In this document: piece after piece, positions 28,455-36,284 of the stretch
Position numbering within the stretch: position 1 is the first letter of the stretch
How the letters are laid out: the number at the start of each line of letters is the position of its first letter
DNA from: Sphingopyxis witflariensis
GTDB taxonomy: Bacteria; Pseudomonadota; Alphaproteobacteria; Sphingomonadales; Sphingomonadaceae
Assembly: GCF_002205635.1 (NCBI RefSeq)
Contig: NZ_NISJ01000002.1
Span: forward strand, 186,001-250,000
DNA length: 64,000 nucleotides
Reading direction: 5' to 3'
Program-made: the position numbers and the translations under genes
Notes under the pieces: generated by a model
Databases searched by the model: none
The model's input: only the letters and a program-made list of their open reading frames with translations
Told to the model about the DNA's origin: nothing

Positions 28455-29846
28455 ATGACCGAAAACAAATCCTATTTCTTTTGCGGCATCGGTGGGTCGG
28501 GCATGTTGCCGCTGGCGATGATCGTTGCGGCGCGCGGCAGTGCGGTTTCGGGGTCTGATCGCAGCCGCGATCAAGGTCGCTCGCCCGAGAAATTCCAATG
28601 GCTTGCCGATCAGGGGATCACATTGTTCCCGCAGGATGGCAGCGGACCGAAGGCCGGGCAGATCCTCGTCGCCTCGGCGGCGGTCGAGGATAGCGTGCCC
28701 GATGTTGCCGCCGCCAACGCGCTCGGCCTGCCGCGCATGACGCGCGCCGACCTCAATGCCGCGCTGTTCAACGCCGCCGACAAGGCGATCGGCGTCGGCG
28801 GGACGAGCGGCAAGTCGACCGTGACCGGGATGATCGGCTGGATCCTCGAAAGCGCAGGTCGCAAGCCGACGGTAATGAACGGCGCGGTGATGCGCAATTT
28901 TGCGGGCGAGGACATGCCCTTCGCAAGTGCGCTGGTCGGCGATGCCGCCTCTTATGTCAGCGAAGTCGATGAAAGCGACGGCTCGATCGCGCTTTATCAG
29001 CCCGACGTCGCGGTGGTCACCAACATCAGCCTCGATCACAAGAGCCTCGAAGAGCTGCACCGGCTGTTCGGCGACTTTGCCGCCAAGGCGCGGATTGCGG
29101 TGATTAACGCCGACGACGCGGAATCGGTGCCGCTGCTCAACGGCGACAATGTGATGCGGTTCGGTTTCAGCGATGCCGCAGCGATCCGCGGCGGCGATTT
29201 CGAGGCGCTTCCCGATGGTTGCCGCTTCACCGTCAGCTTCGCGGCCGACCGCCACGACGTGCGCCTGCGCATGCCGGGGCGCCACAATGCCGCCAATGCG
29301 CTCGCCGCGATCGCGGCGGCGCGTGCGGTCAATATATCGGTCGGGCAATCGGTCGCCGCACTCGCCGATTTCACCGGCCTCGCGCGCCGCTATGAAGTGC
29401 TGGGGCAGGCGAATGGCGTCACCGTCATCGACGATTTCGCGCATAATCCCGACAAGGTGGCGGCGACCCTCGCCGCCGTCGCCGAGCTGCCGGGGCGGGC
29501 TTTGCTCTTCTTCCAGCCGCACGGCTATGGCCCGCTGCGCCAGATGGGCAAGGAACTGGCGGCGAGCTTTGCCGGCGGGATGCGCGACGGCGACAGGCTG
29601 TTCGTGTGCGACCCCGTCTATTTCGGCGGCACCGTCGACCGCAGCGTCGGCAGCGAGGCGCTGGTCGCCGATATCGTTGCCGGTGGCGCGGAGGCCGCCC
29701 ACCTGACCACACGTGCGGCGTGCGGCGCGGCGATGCTGGACGAAGCGAAACCCGGCGACCGCATCCTCATCCTCGGCGCGCGCGACGATACGCTCACCGA
29801 ATTCGGCCGGGAATTGCTGGGACGATTGCAACAGGCAGGCTTGTGA
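28455..29846 (+). CDS. mpl: UDP-MurNAc:L-Ala-gamma-D-Glu-meso-DAP ligase Mpl
   Basis: Recycling Mur ligase that attaches salvaged murein tripeptide to UDP-MurNAc, bypassing MurC, MurD and MurE. The product is 463 residues. The N-terminal FFCGIGGSGMLPLAMI differs from the GIGGIGMSG of MurC. The P-loop is GVGGTSGKSTVTGM, followed by SEVDESDGSI and, in the C-terminal domain, DDFAHNPDKV where MurC has HHP. The divergent ldcA gene supplies the matching upstream step. It overlaps a small GTG-initiated gene at its 3' end. Confidence 0.92.
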   Translation: MTENKSYFFCGIGGSGMLPLAMIVAARGSAVSGSDRSRDQGRSPEKFQWLADQGITLFPQDGSGPKAGQILVASAAVEDSVPDVAAANALGLPRMTRADLNAALFNAADKAIGVGGTSGKSTVTGMIGWILESAGRKPTVMNGAVMRNFAGEDMPFASALVGDAASYVSEVDESDGSIALYQPDVAVVTNISLDHKSLEELHRLFGDFAAKARIAVINADDAESVPLLNGDNVMRFGFSDAAAIRGGDFEALPDGCRFTVSFAADRHDVRLRMPGRHNAANALAAIAAARAVNISVGQSVAALADFTGLARRYEVLGQANGVTVIDDFAHNPDKVAATLAAVAELPGRALLFFQPHGYGPLRQMGKELAASFAGGMRDGDRLFVCDPVYFGGTVDRSVGSEALVADIVAGGAEAAHLTTRAACGAAMLDEAKPGDRILILGARDDTLTEFGRELLGRLQQAGL

Positions 29847-30301
29847 CAGCCTCGCCTCCCCTCGATCGCTCGGCGCCATCGAGGCAGAGCAGCTTTCTGG
29901 ATGAGGTTACGCAAAGCCTGCAAAAACGAAGCAAGGCTTTGAAACATATGCTCGCCAGCATTTCGGTGGAGCATGTCCTGGATCGCCGCGATGGGGTCGA
30001 TATCCGATGCGTGGAGATCGCCTGCATCCAAAGCCGCTCTCCCCATCGCATTTTGAACATCACCGTCTGGGACGACCGCTGGTTGTCCATGACCGCCGGC
30101 AGCAAGCCGGGCAACAAGCCCTGGACGTGGACAGAGCAAATGCAGGGGCGATTTTTGAGTCCCGCCCCCGGCAAGGATTTCGTGAGAGCAATGGAACAAT
30201 CGCTTGCGACGATTGCCACCCCCTCCTCCCCCTCCCCCGATCGCGACCTGCGGGCGATATGGGCACCGCTATTGGCGCAGGGACCAAGGGCGACCCACTG
30301 A
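29843..30301 (+). CDS. Hypothetical protein coupled to mpl
   Basis: The GTG at 29843 overlaps the mpl stop (GTGA) and opens a 152-codon frame, beginning [13 protein letters not shown]. The product is soluble, with no signal peptide or membrane helix. It contains a basic helical stretch ([20 protein letters not shown]) and a Trp-rich stretch ([21 protein letters not shown]). I recognise no domain. The overlap and amino-acid composition favour a real gene over a chance frame, but this needs comparison with relatives. Confidence 0.5.
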   Translation: MTASPPLDRSAPSRQSSFLDEVTQSLQKRSKALKHMLASISVEHVLDRRDGVDIRCVEIACIQSRSPHRILNITVWDDRWLSMTAGSKPGNKPWTWTEQMQGRFLSPAPGKDFVRAMEQSLATIATPSSPSPDRDLRAIWAPLLAQGPRATH

Positions 30302-30342
30302 ACCGCCATACGGTTCGACGTTTGCAGATTTCCAGCGAATGC

Positions 30343-30503
30343 TTGATTTCCGCCCGCGAATCTGTATAGGCGCCCGCATCGGGGCGAGGCTCTTTTGCCA
30401 TCGCCCCGTTTGCTTTGCACCATTTCGCACAGCAACGACGACAGCCGGAGGGGTGACGCGATTGGCGCGGCACCAGCGATCGGCCAAATTGAGGAAGCGC
30501 ACC
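30343..30503 (+). promoter_or_regulatory. Promoter and leader of the rpsF operon
   Basis: TTGATT (30343-30348) and TATAGG (30365-30370), 16 bases apart, form a plausible promoter after the hypothetical gene. The deduced leader of about 125 bases contains a strong hairpin, GGGGCGAGGC at 30381-30390 pairing with GCC-A-TCGCCCC ending at 30407. A purine-rich GGAGGGG element lies near 30450. Many rpsF operons carry leaders bound by the S6:S18 complex; whether this hairpin is one is not decidable by eye. Confidence 0.4.
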
Positions 30504-30869
30504 ATGCCGTTCTACGAGCATGTTTTTATTGCGCGTCAGGACCTGAGCCAAGCTCAGGTCGACGCGCTGGCGGAAACCGTCACCAACGTCATTACCGAGT
30601 ATAAGGGCCAGGTTCACAAGACCGAAACCTGGGGCCTGAAGCAGCTCGCCTACAAGATCCAGAAGAACCGTAAGGGTCATTATGTGATGCTGTCGGCCGA
30701 AGTGTCGGGCGAAGCCGTCGCCGAGATCGAGCGCCAGGCTGCCATCAACGAAGACATCCTTCGCTGGATCACCATCCGCGTCGACGAACTCGAAAAGGGT
30801 CCGTCCGTGATGATGCGCAAGCAAGAACGTCGTGGCGGCCGCGGCCGTGACCGCGACGGCGAAGAATAA
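30504..30869 (+). CDS. rpsF: 30S ribosomal protein S6
   Basis: Small-subunit protein that binds the central domain of 16S rRNA together with S18. From the ATG at 30504 the product is 121 residues ([14 protein letters not shown]), with GAGGAAG upstream as ribosome-binding site. The frame is open further upstream but that part is not S6-like. It contains the S6 core ([20 protein letters not shown]) and a Gly/Arg/Asp-rich tail. It is first in an operon with rpsR and rplI. Confidence 0.97.
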   Translation: MPFYEHVFIARQDLSQAQVDALAETVTNVITEYKGQVHKTETWGLKQLAYKIQKNRKGHYVMLSAEVSGEAVAEIERQAAINEDILRWITIRVDELEKGPSVMMRKQERRGGRGRDRDGEE

Positions 30870-30881
30870 GGAACAAGCACC

Positions 30882-31106
30882 ATGGCACGACCCTTTTTCC
30901 GCCGCCGCAAGACCTGCCCCTTCAGCACGAAGGATGCACCGGTCATCGATTTCAAGGACGTCCGCCTGCTTCAGGGTTACCTGTCGGAGCGTGGCAAGAT
31001 CGTCCCGTCGCGGATCACCGCGGTGTCCACCAAGAAGCAGCGTGAGCTGGCCCGTGCGATCAAGCGCGCGCGCCACATCGGCCTGCTCCCCTACATTGTG
31101 AAGTAA
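30882..31106 (+). CDS. rpsR: 30S ribosomal protein S18
   Basis: A 74-residue protein that forms a heterodimer with S6 in the 30S platform. The N-terminal [20 protein letters not shown] and the C-terminal [17 protein letters not shown] are characteristic. An AAGGAA box lies 9 bases before the ATG. It lies 12 bases after rpsF and 13 before rplI. Confidence 0.98.
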   Translation: MARPFFRRRKTCPFSTKDAPVIDFKDVRLLQGYLSERGKIVPSRITAVSTKKQRELARAIKRARHIGLLPYIVK

Positions 31107-31119
31107 GGAGCGCGGAACG

Positions 31120-31737
31120 ATGGAAATCATCCTGCTCGAGCGTATCGAGAAACTGGGCGGTATCGGCGATGTCGTCACCGTCAAGAATGGCTTTGCCCGT
31201 AACTTCCTGTTGCCCAACAACAAGGCGCTGCGCGCAAACGAAGCCAACCGCAAGCTGTTCGAAGCCAACCGGTCGAAGATCGAAGCTGACAACGCTGAAC
31301 GCCGCACCGACGCCGAAGGCCGCGCCAGCGGCATCGACGGCCAGCAGGTCGTCCTGATCCGTCAGGCGTCGAACACCGGCCAGCTTTATGGTTCGGTTTC
31401 GGTCCGCGACATCGTCGATGCGCTGGTCGAAAACGGCGTCGAAGGCGTTGGCAAGGCGATGATCGAGCTGGAACGCCCGATCAAGGCGCTCGGCCTCGTC
31501 GACGTCAAGGTCAAGCTGCACCCCGAAGTCATCGTGACCGTCAGCGTCAACGTGGCACGTTCGCCTGACGAAGCAGAAATGCAGAAGCAGGGCATCGACG
31601 TCATCGCTGCGATGTTCGAGGAAGAACAGGCCGAGGCAGTCGCCACGGCACTGGAACCCGACAGCGAAGACGAATATGAAGAGGGCACGCCCCCTTCGGA
31701 AGTCGCTGCAGCGGACGCAGAGGGCGAAGAAGCTTAA
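31120..31737 (+). CDS. rplI: 50S ribosomal protein L9
   Basis: Large-subunit protein with two lobes joined by a long helix. The product is 205 residues, longer than the usual 150. The N-terminal domain has MEIILLERIEKLGGIGDVV and the signature NGFARNFLLPNNKAL. The C-terminal rRNA-binding lobe is followed by about 50 extra, strongly acidic residues (EEEQAEAVATALEPDSEDE onward). Acidic extensions like this occur in other alphaproteobacteria. A terminator follows 25 bases downstream. Confidence 0.97.
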   Translation: MEIILLERIEKLGGIGDVVTVKNGFARNFLLPNNKALRANEANRKLFEANRSKIEADNAERRTDAEGRASGIDGQQVVLIRQASNTGQLYGSVSVRDIVDALVENGVEGVGKAMIELERPIKALGLVDVKVKLHPEVIVTVSVNVARSPDEAEMQKQGIDVIAAMFEEEQAEAVATALEPDSEDEYEEGTPPSEVAAADAEGEEA

Positions 31738-31761
31738 TCGCTTCCCTCTCGCAAGAGACAG

Positions 31762-31800
31762 AAAAGGCCTCGGAACATCATGTTCCGGGGCCTTTTTTCT
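31762..31800 (+). terminator. Rho-independent terminator of the rpsF-rpsR-rplI operon
   Basis: A near-perfect hairpin starting AAAAGGCC pairs AAGGCCTCGGAACA with TGTTCCGGGGCCTT around a 3-base loop and is followed by a run of six T. It lies 25 bases after the rplI stop on the operon strand. Confidence 0.9.
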
Positions 31801-31875
31801 ATGGTGATTTGGTGTTCGGCGAGCGCAAGTGCGAGCCCAGCTTTGAGGTGAGAAGCCGTTCACTATGCCCAATCC

Positions 31876-31950
31876 TCGTCACCCCGGATTTGATCCGGGG
31901 CCCAGAAGGCAATGGAAGCCATGGATCCCGGATCAAGTCCGGGATGACGA
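31876..31950. repeat. Palindromic intergenic repeat (CCGGATTTGATCCGGG type)
   Basis: Arms at 31876-31899 and 31927-31950 are reverse complements at 22 of 24 positions, and each arm contains its own near-palindrome around TTGATC or GATCAAG. Sequences of the form CCCGGACTTGATCCGGG are dispersed in alphaproteobacterial genomes as noncoding repeats. It is in the rplI-folE intergenic region. Confidence 0.8.
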
Positions 31951-31951
31951 A

Positions 31952-32035
31952 GGGGAGGGGGACCGCCGCGAAGCGGTGGTGGAGGGGCCGAGGCGCTCCT
32001 GCCCCTCCGTCAGCGCTTCGCGCTGCCACCTCCCC
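31952..32035. repeat. Second palindromic repeat unit in the rplI-folE gap
   Basis: Directly after the previous element, GGGGAGGGGG...GGAGGGGC at 31952-31988 is an imperfect reverse complement of 32001-32035, which reads GCCCCTCCGTCAGCGCTTCG onward to CACCTCCCC. The arms share a core of CGCGAAGCG flanked by G-rich or C-rich blocks. With the element before it, this accounts for about half of the 361-base gap between rplI and folE, and no gene is visible there. Confidence 0.65.
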
Positions 32036-32098
32036 ATGCCTGCGGCACAGGGAGGATCTTCTGCCATTCTCACCCCAGAACCAGCAAGCAGCCCGCCA

Positions 32099-32695
32099 TC
32101 AATAACCCATCAGGCTCAGGACTTCCTTCCGGCTGCGCTGGTCGTCGAGGAAGCAACCGAGCAGGCGACTGGTGACCATGCCCACGCCCGGAGTGCGAAC
32201 GCCGCGCCCGGTCATGCAACCGTGCTGCGCGTCGATGACCACCGCGACGCCGTGCGGCTGGAGATTGTCCCAGATGCACTTCGCGACCTCGGCGGTCAGC
32301 CGTTCCTGCACCTGCAGCCGCCGCGCATAACCATTCAGCACGCGCGCGAGTTTCGAGATGCCGACGACGCGGTCCCTGGGCAGATAGGCGATCGAAGCCT
32401 TGCCGGTGATCGGCGCCATATGATGTTCGCAATGCGACTGGAACGGGATGTCGCGCAGCAGCACGATCTCGTCATAACCGCCGACCTCTTCGAAGGTGCG
32501 CGACAGATACACCGACGGATCCTCGGCATAACCCTGACAATATTCCTTCCACGCGCGCGCTACGCGACGCGGCGTGTCGAGCAGCCCTTCGCGCGCCACA
32601 TCGTCGCCGGTCCATTCGATCAGCGTACGGACGGCATCCAGCACATGGTCGGGAACAATGATCTTGCCGTCCGGCCCCACTTCAACTTCGCTCAT
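32099..32695 (-). CDS. folE: GTP cyclohydrolase I
   Basis: Cytoplasmic zinc enzyme that converts GTP to 7,8-dihydroneopterin triphosphate for folate. From the ATG at 32695 the product is 198 residues (MSEVEVGPDGKI). In-frame upstream codons add non-conserved residues and are rejected. Zinc ligands C89, H92 (SHCEHHMAPITGKA) and C160 (QHGCMTGRGV) are present, as is the GTP-site stretch RLQVQERLTAEVAKCIW. It is divergent from the TonB-dependent receptor at 33130. Confidence 0.96.
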   Translation of the reverse strand: MSEVEVGPDGKIIVPDHVLDAVRTLIEWTGDDVAREGLLDTPRRVARAWKEYCQGYAEDPSVYLSRTFEEVGGYDEIVLLRDIPFQSHCEHHMAPITGKASIAYLPRDRVVGISKLARVLNGYARRLQVQERLTAEVAKCIWDNLQPHGVAVVIDAQHGCMTGRGVRTPGVGMVTSRLLGCFLDDQRSRKEVLSLMGY

Positions 32696-33129
32696 CGCCC
32701 CGCTTTCACTGTTGCTTTCAAGCCGCACATGTCGGGCCGATTGGGCCGATAAGCAAGGCCGCAGCGACAAGTTTTTATGACCCGGGACCAAGTTTACGTT
32801 GCGGAAACCGAAGTTTTCCCGCGTTCAAACACGATCAAATTTCGGCGTATTTCTGCGCCAAACAAGTGGCTTGACGCTTTCGTCAACTAAGCGCACCTTT
32901 GGCTTCATACAGAGTTCGCTCAAGCGAGCCGTATTCCGGAGATGCCGGCGTTTTCCCCGACGCCGGTGGGAGAGGACGATGACCAGCACCGCTGGCAAGT
33001 GGGATACACCATGGAACCGGGCCATCTGGGCCGGGCACCTTGTGCCACATCTGGTCATACCCCCTCCCCTTACCACTGATTGAGTTGGGCGGCCCCGCAC
33101 CTCGCGGGTTCGAAAAAGGGAGGCTATAC
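32696..33129. other. Divergent intergenic region, folE to TonB-dependent receptor
   Basis: These 434 bases hold a short palindrome around 32872-32887 (TTGACG/CGTCAA). A 7-bp stem lies at 32945-32951/32960-32966. One short frame with a good ribosome-binding site is listed separately. No clear promoter pair was identified for either flank. Confidence 0.4.
32979..33083 (+). CDS. Candidate leader peptide upstream of TonB-dependent receptor
   Basis: A 34-residue frame starts at ATG 32979 with GGAG 6 bases upstream and stops 46 bases before the receptor start. Its sequence (MTSTAGKWDTPWNRAIWAGH, then a Pro-rich end) is unlike a signal peptide. The preceding 7-bp hairpin and good ribosome-binding site make it a candidate leader. 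It may equally be chance. Confidence 0.25.
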   Translation: MTSTAGKWDTPWNRAIWAGHLVPHLVIPPPLTTD

Positions 33130-36100
33130 ATGAAGTTCAAGGCACTGATCGGGACGTCGATTCTTGCGATGACGGCGGCGACGCCTGTATTTGCGCAAGA
33201 CGCAGCTGAAACGGAAAGGGATGCCTTCGGCGGCGAAATCGTCGTCACGGCCCAGCGCCAGTCGGAACGCCTGCAGGACGTGCCGATCGCGGTCAGCGCC
33301 TTTTCCAGCGAAGCGCTGGAAGCACAGCAGATCAAGACGCCGTCCGATCTTCAGCTGACGCTGCCGAACGTCACCTTCACCAAGACCAACTTCACCGGCG
33401 CGAGCTTCACCATTCGCGGCATCGGCGATCTGTGCGTCGGCACGACCTGCGACAGCGCAACTGCGATCCATTTGAACGGCGACCCGCTCTTTTCGACCCG
33501 CCTGTTCGAAACCGAATTCTTCGACCTCGAACGCATCGAAGTGCTGCGCGGGCCACAGGGGACATTGTTCGGCCGCAACGCGACCTCGGGCGTGGTCAAC
33601 GTGATCACCGCCAAGCCGAAGCTCGGCGTGTTCGAAGCTGCCGCCGAAGCCGAATATGGCAATTATGATTCCATGAAGGGCAAGGCGATGGTCAACATCC
33701 CCTTGGGCGACACCATGGGGCTGCGCGTTGCCGGCATTTATCTCAACCGCGACGGCTATACGAAAAACACCTTCCTCAACACGCGCATCGACGACCGCGA
33801 CCTTTACTCGGTCCGCGGTTCGTTCCGATGGGAGCCTTCGTCCGACACGACGATCGACCTGATGGCGTCCTATTTCCGCGAAAAGGACCAGCGCACGCGC
33901 ATCCAGAAACAGCTTTGCCAGCGCGACCCGACAGGCATCCTTGGCTGTTTGAACAACCGCCTCGACAATTCGCCGTTCAATGGCAATTCCACCTTTACCG
34001 CGGTGCTGACGTCGAAGGAATTTCTGGCGACGCAGGGCATCCCGGGGGCGTTCGCACTGGGCAGTATCTATGGCCCCGACGTCTATGCCAACACGACGAT
34101 CCCGGCGGACTCGCGGACGGTCAACACCGCCTTTACGCCCAGCTATTTCACCAGCGAGCTGACGCTACAGGGTCGGATCGATCATAATTTCGGGCCCGTG
34201 GCACTGCAGGTGTCGGGCCAGTATCAGAAGATCAAGCTGGAAGCGCAGCAGGATTATAACAGCAACATCGGCAACCGCGCGCTCTATGCGGGCGGCCTCG
34301 CGACCTTGCAGGCGGCAGCGAATGGCGCCTTTGGCCCCGGTCTTGCCACCTATTTCGCGCCCGTTGCCGCGGCGCTTATTCCAGGAGGCCCGACGGGAGT
34401 TCTGTGCACGTCGCAATCGGATGATAGTGGCCGGGGTGTGTACGGCGGCAACGGCATCTGCAGCAACCAGTCGCTGCAGTTCGACCGGTCGAACCAGTAT
34501 AACACCAGCTGGTCGGCCGAAGCGATCCTGAACAGCGATCTGGACGGCCCGTTCAACTTCCTGCTCGGCGGCATCTATGCCAATTATCACCTCACCGAGA
34601 ACAGCTATTATGTGAATGCTTTCCCGATCGACTATCTCACCGGCGTGCTTGGCGCCTTCTCGGCGTCGGGCGCGGGCCTGCCCCCGTCGGTGCTGGGCCA
34701 GCCGTTTTTCCGCAACAACACCGACGATCTGAAGATCAAATCCTATGGCATCTTCGGCGAAGCCTATGTCGAGTTCAACGACCGGCTGAAGCTGACCGTC
34801 GGCGTGCGGTACAATAATGACAAGAAGGACGTTCGCGCACGCTCGCTGCTCGCCAGTTCCAACGGCAATATCTTTGCCCCGCACGCCATGACCGGTGGAC
34901 TGTTCGACACGCTCTATGGCGCCCGCTTCGACGGCGACAGCGCCACCCTCTGCCCGCCGGGATCGCCCGTGGGTGCCGTGGGCTCGGTCCCGGGCTGCGA
35001 AGCCTTCCAGGTTCGCGGCGTTTCCTATGAAAAAGTCACCGGCCGCGCGGTGATCGATTTCAAGGTGACTGACGATAATCTTCTCTATGCGTCCTATTCG
35101 CGGGGTTATAAATCGGGCGGCATCAACCCGCCGTTGCAGCCCATTTTTGCGGTTCCCGAAACCTTCAAGCCCGAACAGGTCGACGCGTTCGAAATCGGGT
35201 CGAAGAACAGCTTCGGCAATGGCGCGCTCCAGCTGAACCTGACGGCCTTCTTCTATAAATATAAGGATCTTCAGCTCAGCGAGATCGTCGCCCGCACCGC
35301 GGTCAACGACAATGTCAACGCCGACATTTATGGTTTCGAAGTCGAATCCATCGTCCGGCCCGACCCGAATTTGGTGATCAACCTGGGCTTCAGCTATCTC
35401 CATACCAAGGTATCGCAGGACAAATTCACCAGCAATCCGCGCGATTTCGGCGGTGGGCGTTCGGACTCGGTGATTATCAAGGACATCACCAATGGCGCGA
35501 ACTGCGCCGTCGCACCGGGAACGGCGGGCAATGCCGCAGGCAGCAACGCCTTTGTGAATTTCGTCAACAACACGATCAACACCACCGGTGTCGACGTGAA
35601 CCAGAATGGCGTGATTGCGCCGGGCCAGGGAGATATTCTCCCCGGCGCGGGGTTGCAGGGTACGACGACCTTCCCGGCCGATGGCGGTATCGCTTCGACG
35701 GGTGCATTCGGCATCTGCGGCGTGCTGCAAGCCTTTGCGGCGGCGGCCGGAAACGGCTTCGATCCCAACGGGATTCAGGTTTTCTCGGCCGGCATTCCCG
35801 TCAACATCAAGGGCAATGAACTGCCGCAGGCTCCGAACTATAAGTTCAGCGCCGGCGTCCAGTATACGGCGCATCTGGGTAGCGGCGGCATGACACTCGT
35901 CCCGCGCTTCGATATCGCCTATACCGGTGAAAGCTATGGCAGCATCTTCAACGGCAACGTCAACAAGATCGAGGGATATGCCCAGGTCAACGCCCAACTG
36001 CAGCTGAACGGCGCCGACGATAAATGGTATGTGAAGGGGTTCATCCAGAACCTGTTCGACGCCAACAGCGTCACCGGCCAGTATATCACCGATCAGTCGT

Positions 36101-36171
36101 CGGGGAACTACACCAACATCTTCACCCTCGAACCGCGCCGTTATGGCATCGCAGCGGGCGTGAAATTCTAA
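33130..36171 (+). CDS. TonB-dependent outer-membrane receptor, substrate unknown
   Basis: From the ATG at 33130 (GGGAGG upstream) the product is 1013 residues. The signal peptide is MKFKALIGTSILAMTAATPVFA. The TonB box is EIVVTAQRQ near residue 37. The plug contains LQDVPIAVSAFSSEAL, FTIRGIGDL and FDLERIEVLRGPQGTLFGRN. The barrel ends EPRRYGIAAGVKF with a C-terminal aromatic. The plug has an extra Cys pair (DLCVGTTCD), and loops around residues 270-300 and 430-460 carry further cysteines. The form with LQDVPIAV and GPQGTLFGRNA is the large sphingomonad subfamily. No adjacent catabolic gene indicates its ligand. Confidence 0.92.
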   Translation: MKFKALIGTSILAMTAATPVFAQDAAETERDAFGGEIVVTAQRQSERLQDVPIAVSAFSSEALEAQQIKTPSDLQLTLPNVTFTKTNFTGASFTIRGIGDLCVGTTCDSATAIHLNGDPLFSTRLFETEFFDLERIEVLRGPQGTLFGRNATSGVVNVITAKPKLGVFEAAAEAEYGNYDSMKGKAMVNIPLGDTMGLRVAGIYLNRDGYTKNTFLNTRIDDRDLYSVRGSFRWEPSSDTTIDLMASYFREKDQRTRIQKQLCQRDPTGILGCLNNRLDNSPFNGNSTFTAVLTSKEFLATQGIPGAFALGSIYGPDVYANTTIPADSRTVNTAFTPSYFTSELTLQGRIDHNFGPVALQVSGQYQKIKLEAQQDYNSNIGNRALYAGGLATLQAAANGAFGPGLATYFAPVAAALIPGGPTGVLCTSQSDDSGRGVYGGNGICSNQSLQFDRSNQYNTSWSAEAILNSDLDGPFNFLLGGIYANYHLTENSYYVNAFPIDYLTGVLGAFSASGAGLPPSVLGQPFFRNNTDDLKIKSYGIFGEAYVEFNDRLKLTVGVRYNNDKKDVRARSLLASSNGNIFAPHAMTGGLFDTLYGARFDGDSATLCPPGSPVGAVGSVPGCEAFQVRGVSYEKVTGRAVIDFKVTDDNLLYASYSRGYKSGGINPPLQPIFAVPETFKPEQVDAFEIGSKNSFGNGALQLNLTAFFYKYKDLQLSEIVARTAVNDNVNADIYGFEVESIVRPDPNLVINLGFSYLHTKVSQDKFTSNPRDFGGGRSDSVIIKDITNGANCAVAPGTAGNAAGSNAFVNFVNNTINTTGVDVNQNGVIAPGQGDILPGAGLQGTTTFPADGGIASTGAFGICGVLQAFAAAAGNGFDPNGIQVFSAGIPVNIKGNELPQAPNYKFSAGVQYTAHLGSGGMTLVPRFDIAYTGESYGSIFNGNVNKIEGYAQVNAQLQLNGADDKWYVKGFIQNLFDANSVTGQYITDQSSGNYTNIFTLEPRRYGIAAGVKF

Positions 36172-36195
36172 GCGCTCCGGCGGCAACGCCAAAAG

Positions 36196-36235
36196 AAACC
36201 CCGGCCTCTCGATGGAGAGGCCGGGGTTTTTCTTT
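36196..36235. terminator. Bidirectional terminator between two convergent receptor genes
   Basis: A perfect 15-bp stem, AAACCCCGGCCTCTC (36196-36210) with its complement (36215-36229), has a GATG loop. It is followed by TTTTTCTTT on the plus strand and preceded by an A-rich run that becomes a T-run on the minus strand. It can stop both the plus-strand receptor and the minus-strand receptor that ends at 36285. Confidence 0.9.
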
Positions 36236-36284
36236 GTCCGCTGTTCGTGAAGACCGGGGCGACGGAGCCCCGGCCTTCAAACGA

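Noticed and set aside
28353..29879. 508-codon minus-strand frame opposite mpl
   Set aside because: Antisense to the intact Mpl frame, which has all family motifs; this one has none.
34165..36192. 675-codon open frame antisense to the TonB receptor
   Set aside because: It is an antiparallel shadow of a clear receptor gene in high-GC DNA. It is rich in Arg, His and Asp, with no domain, signal or ribosome-binding site.
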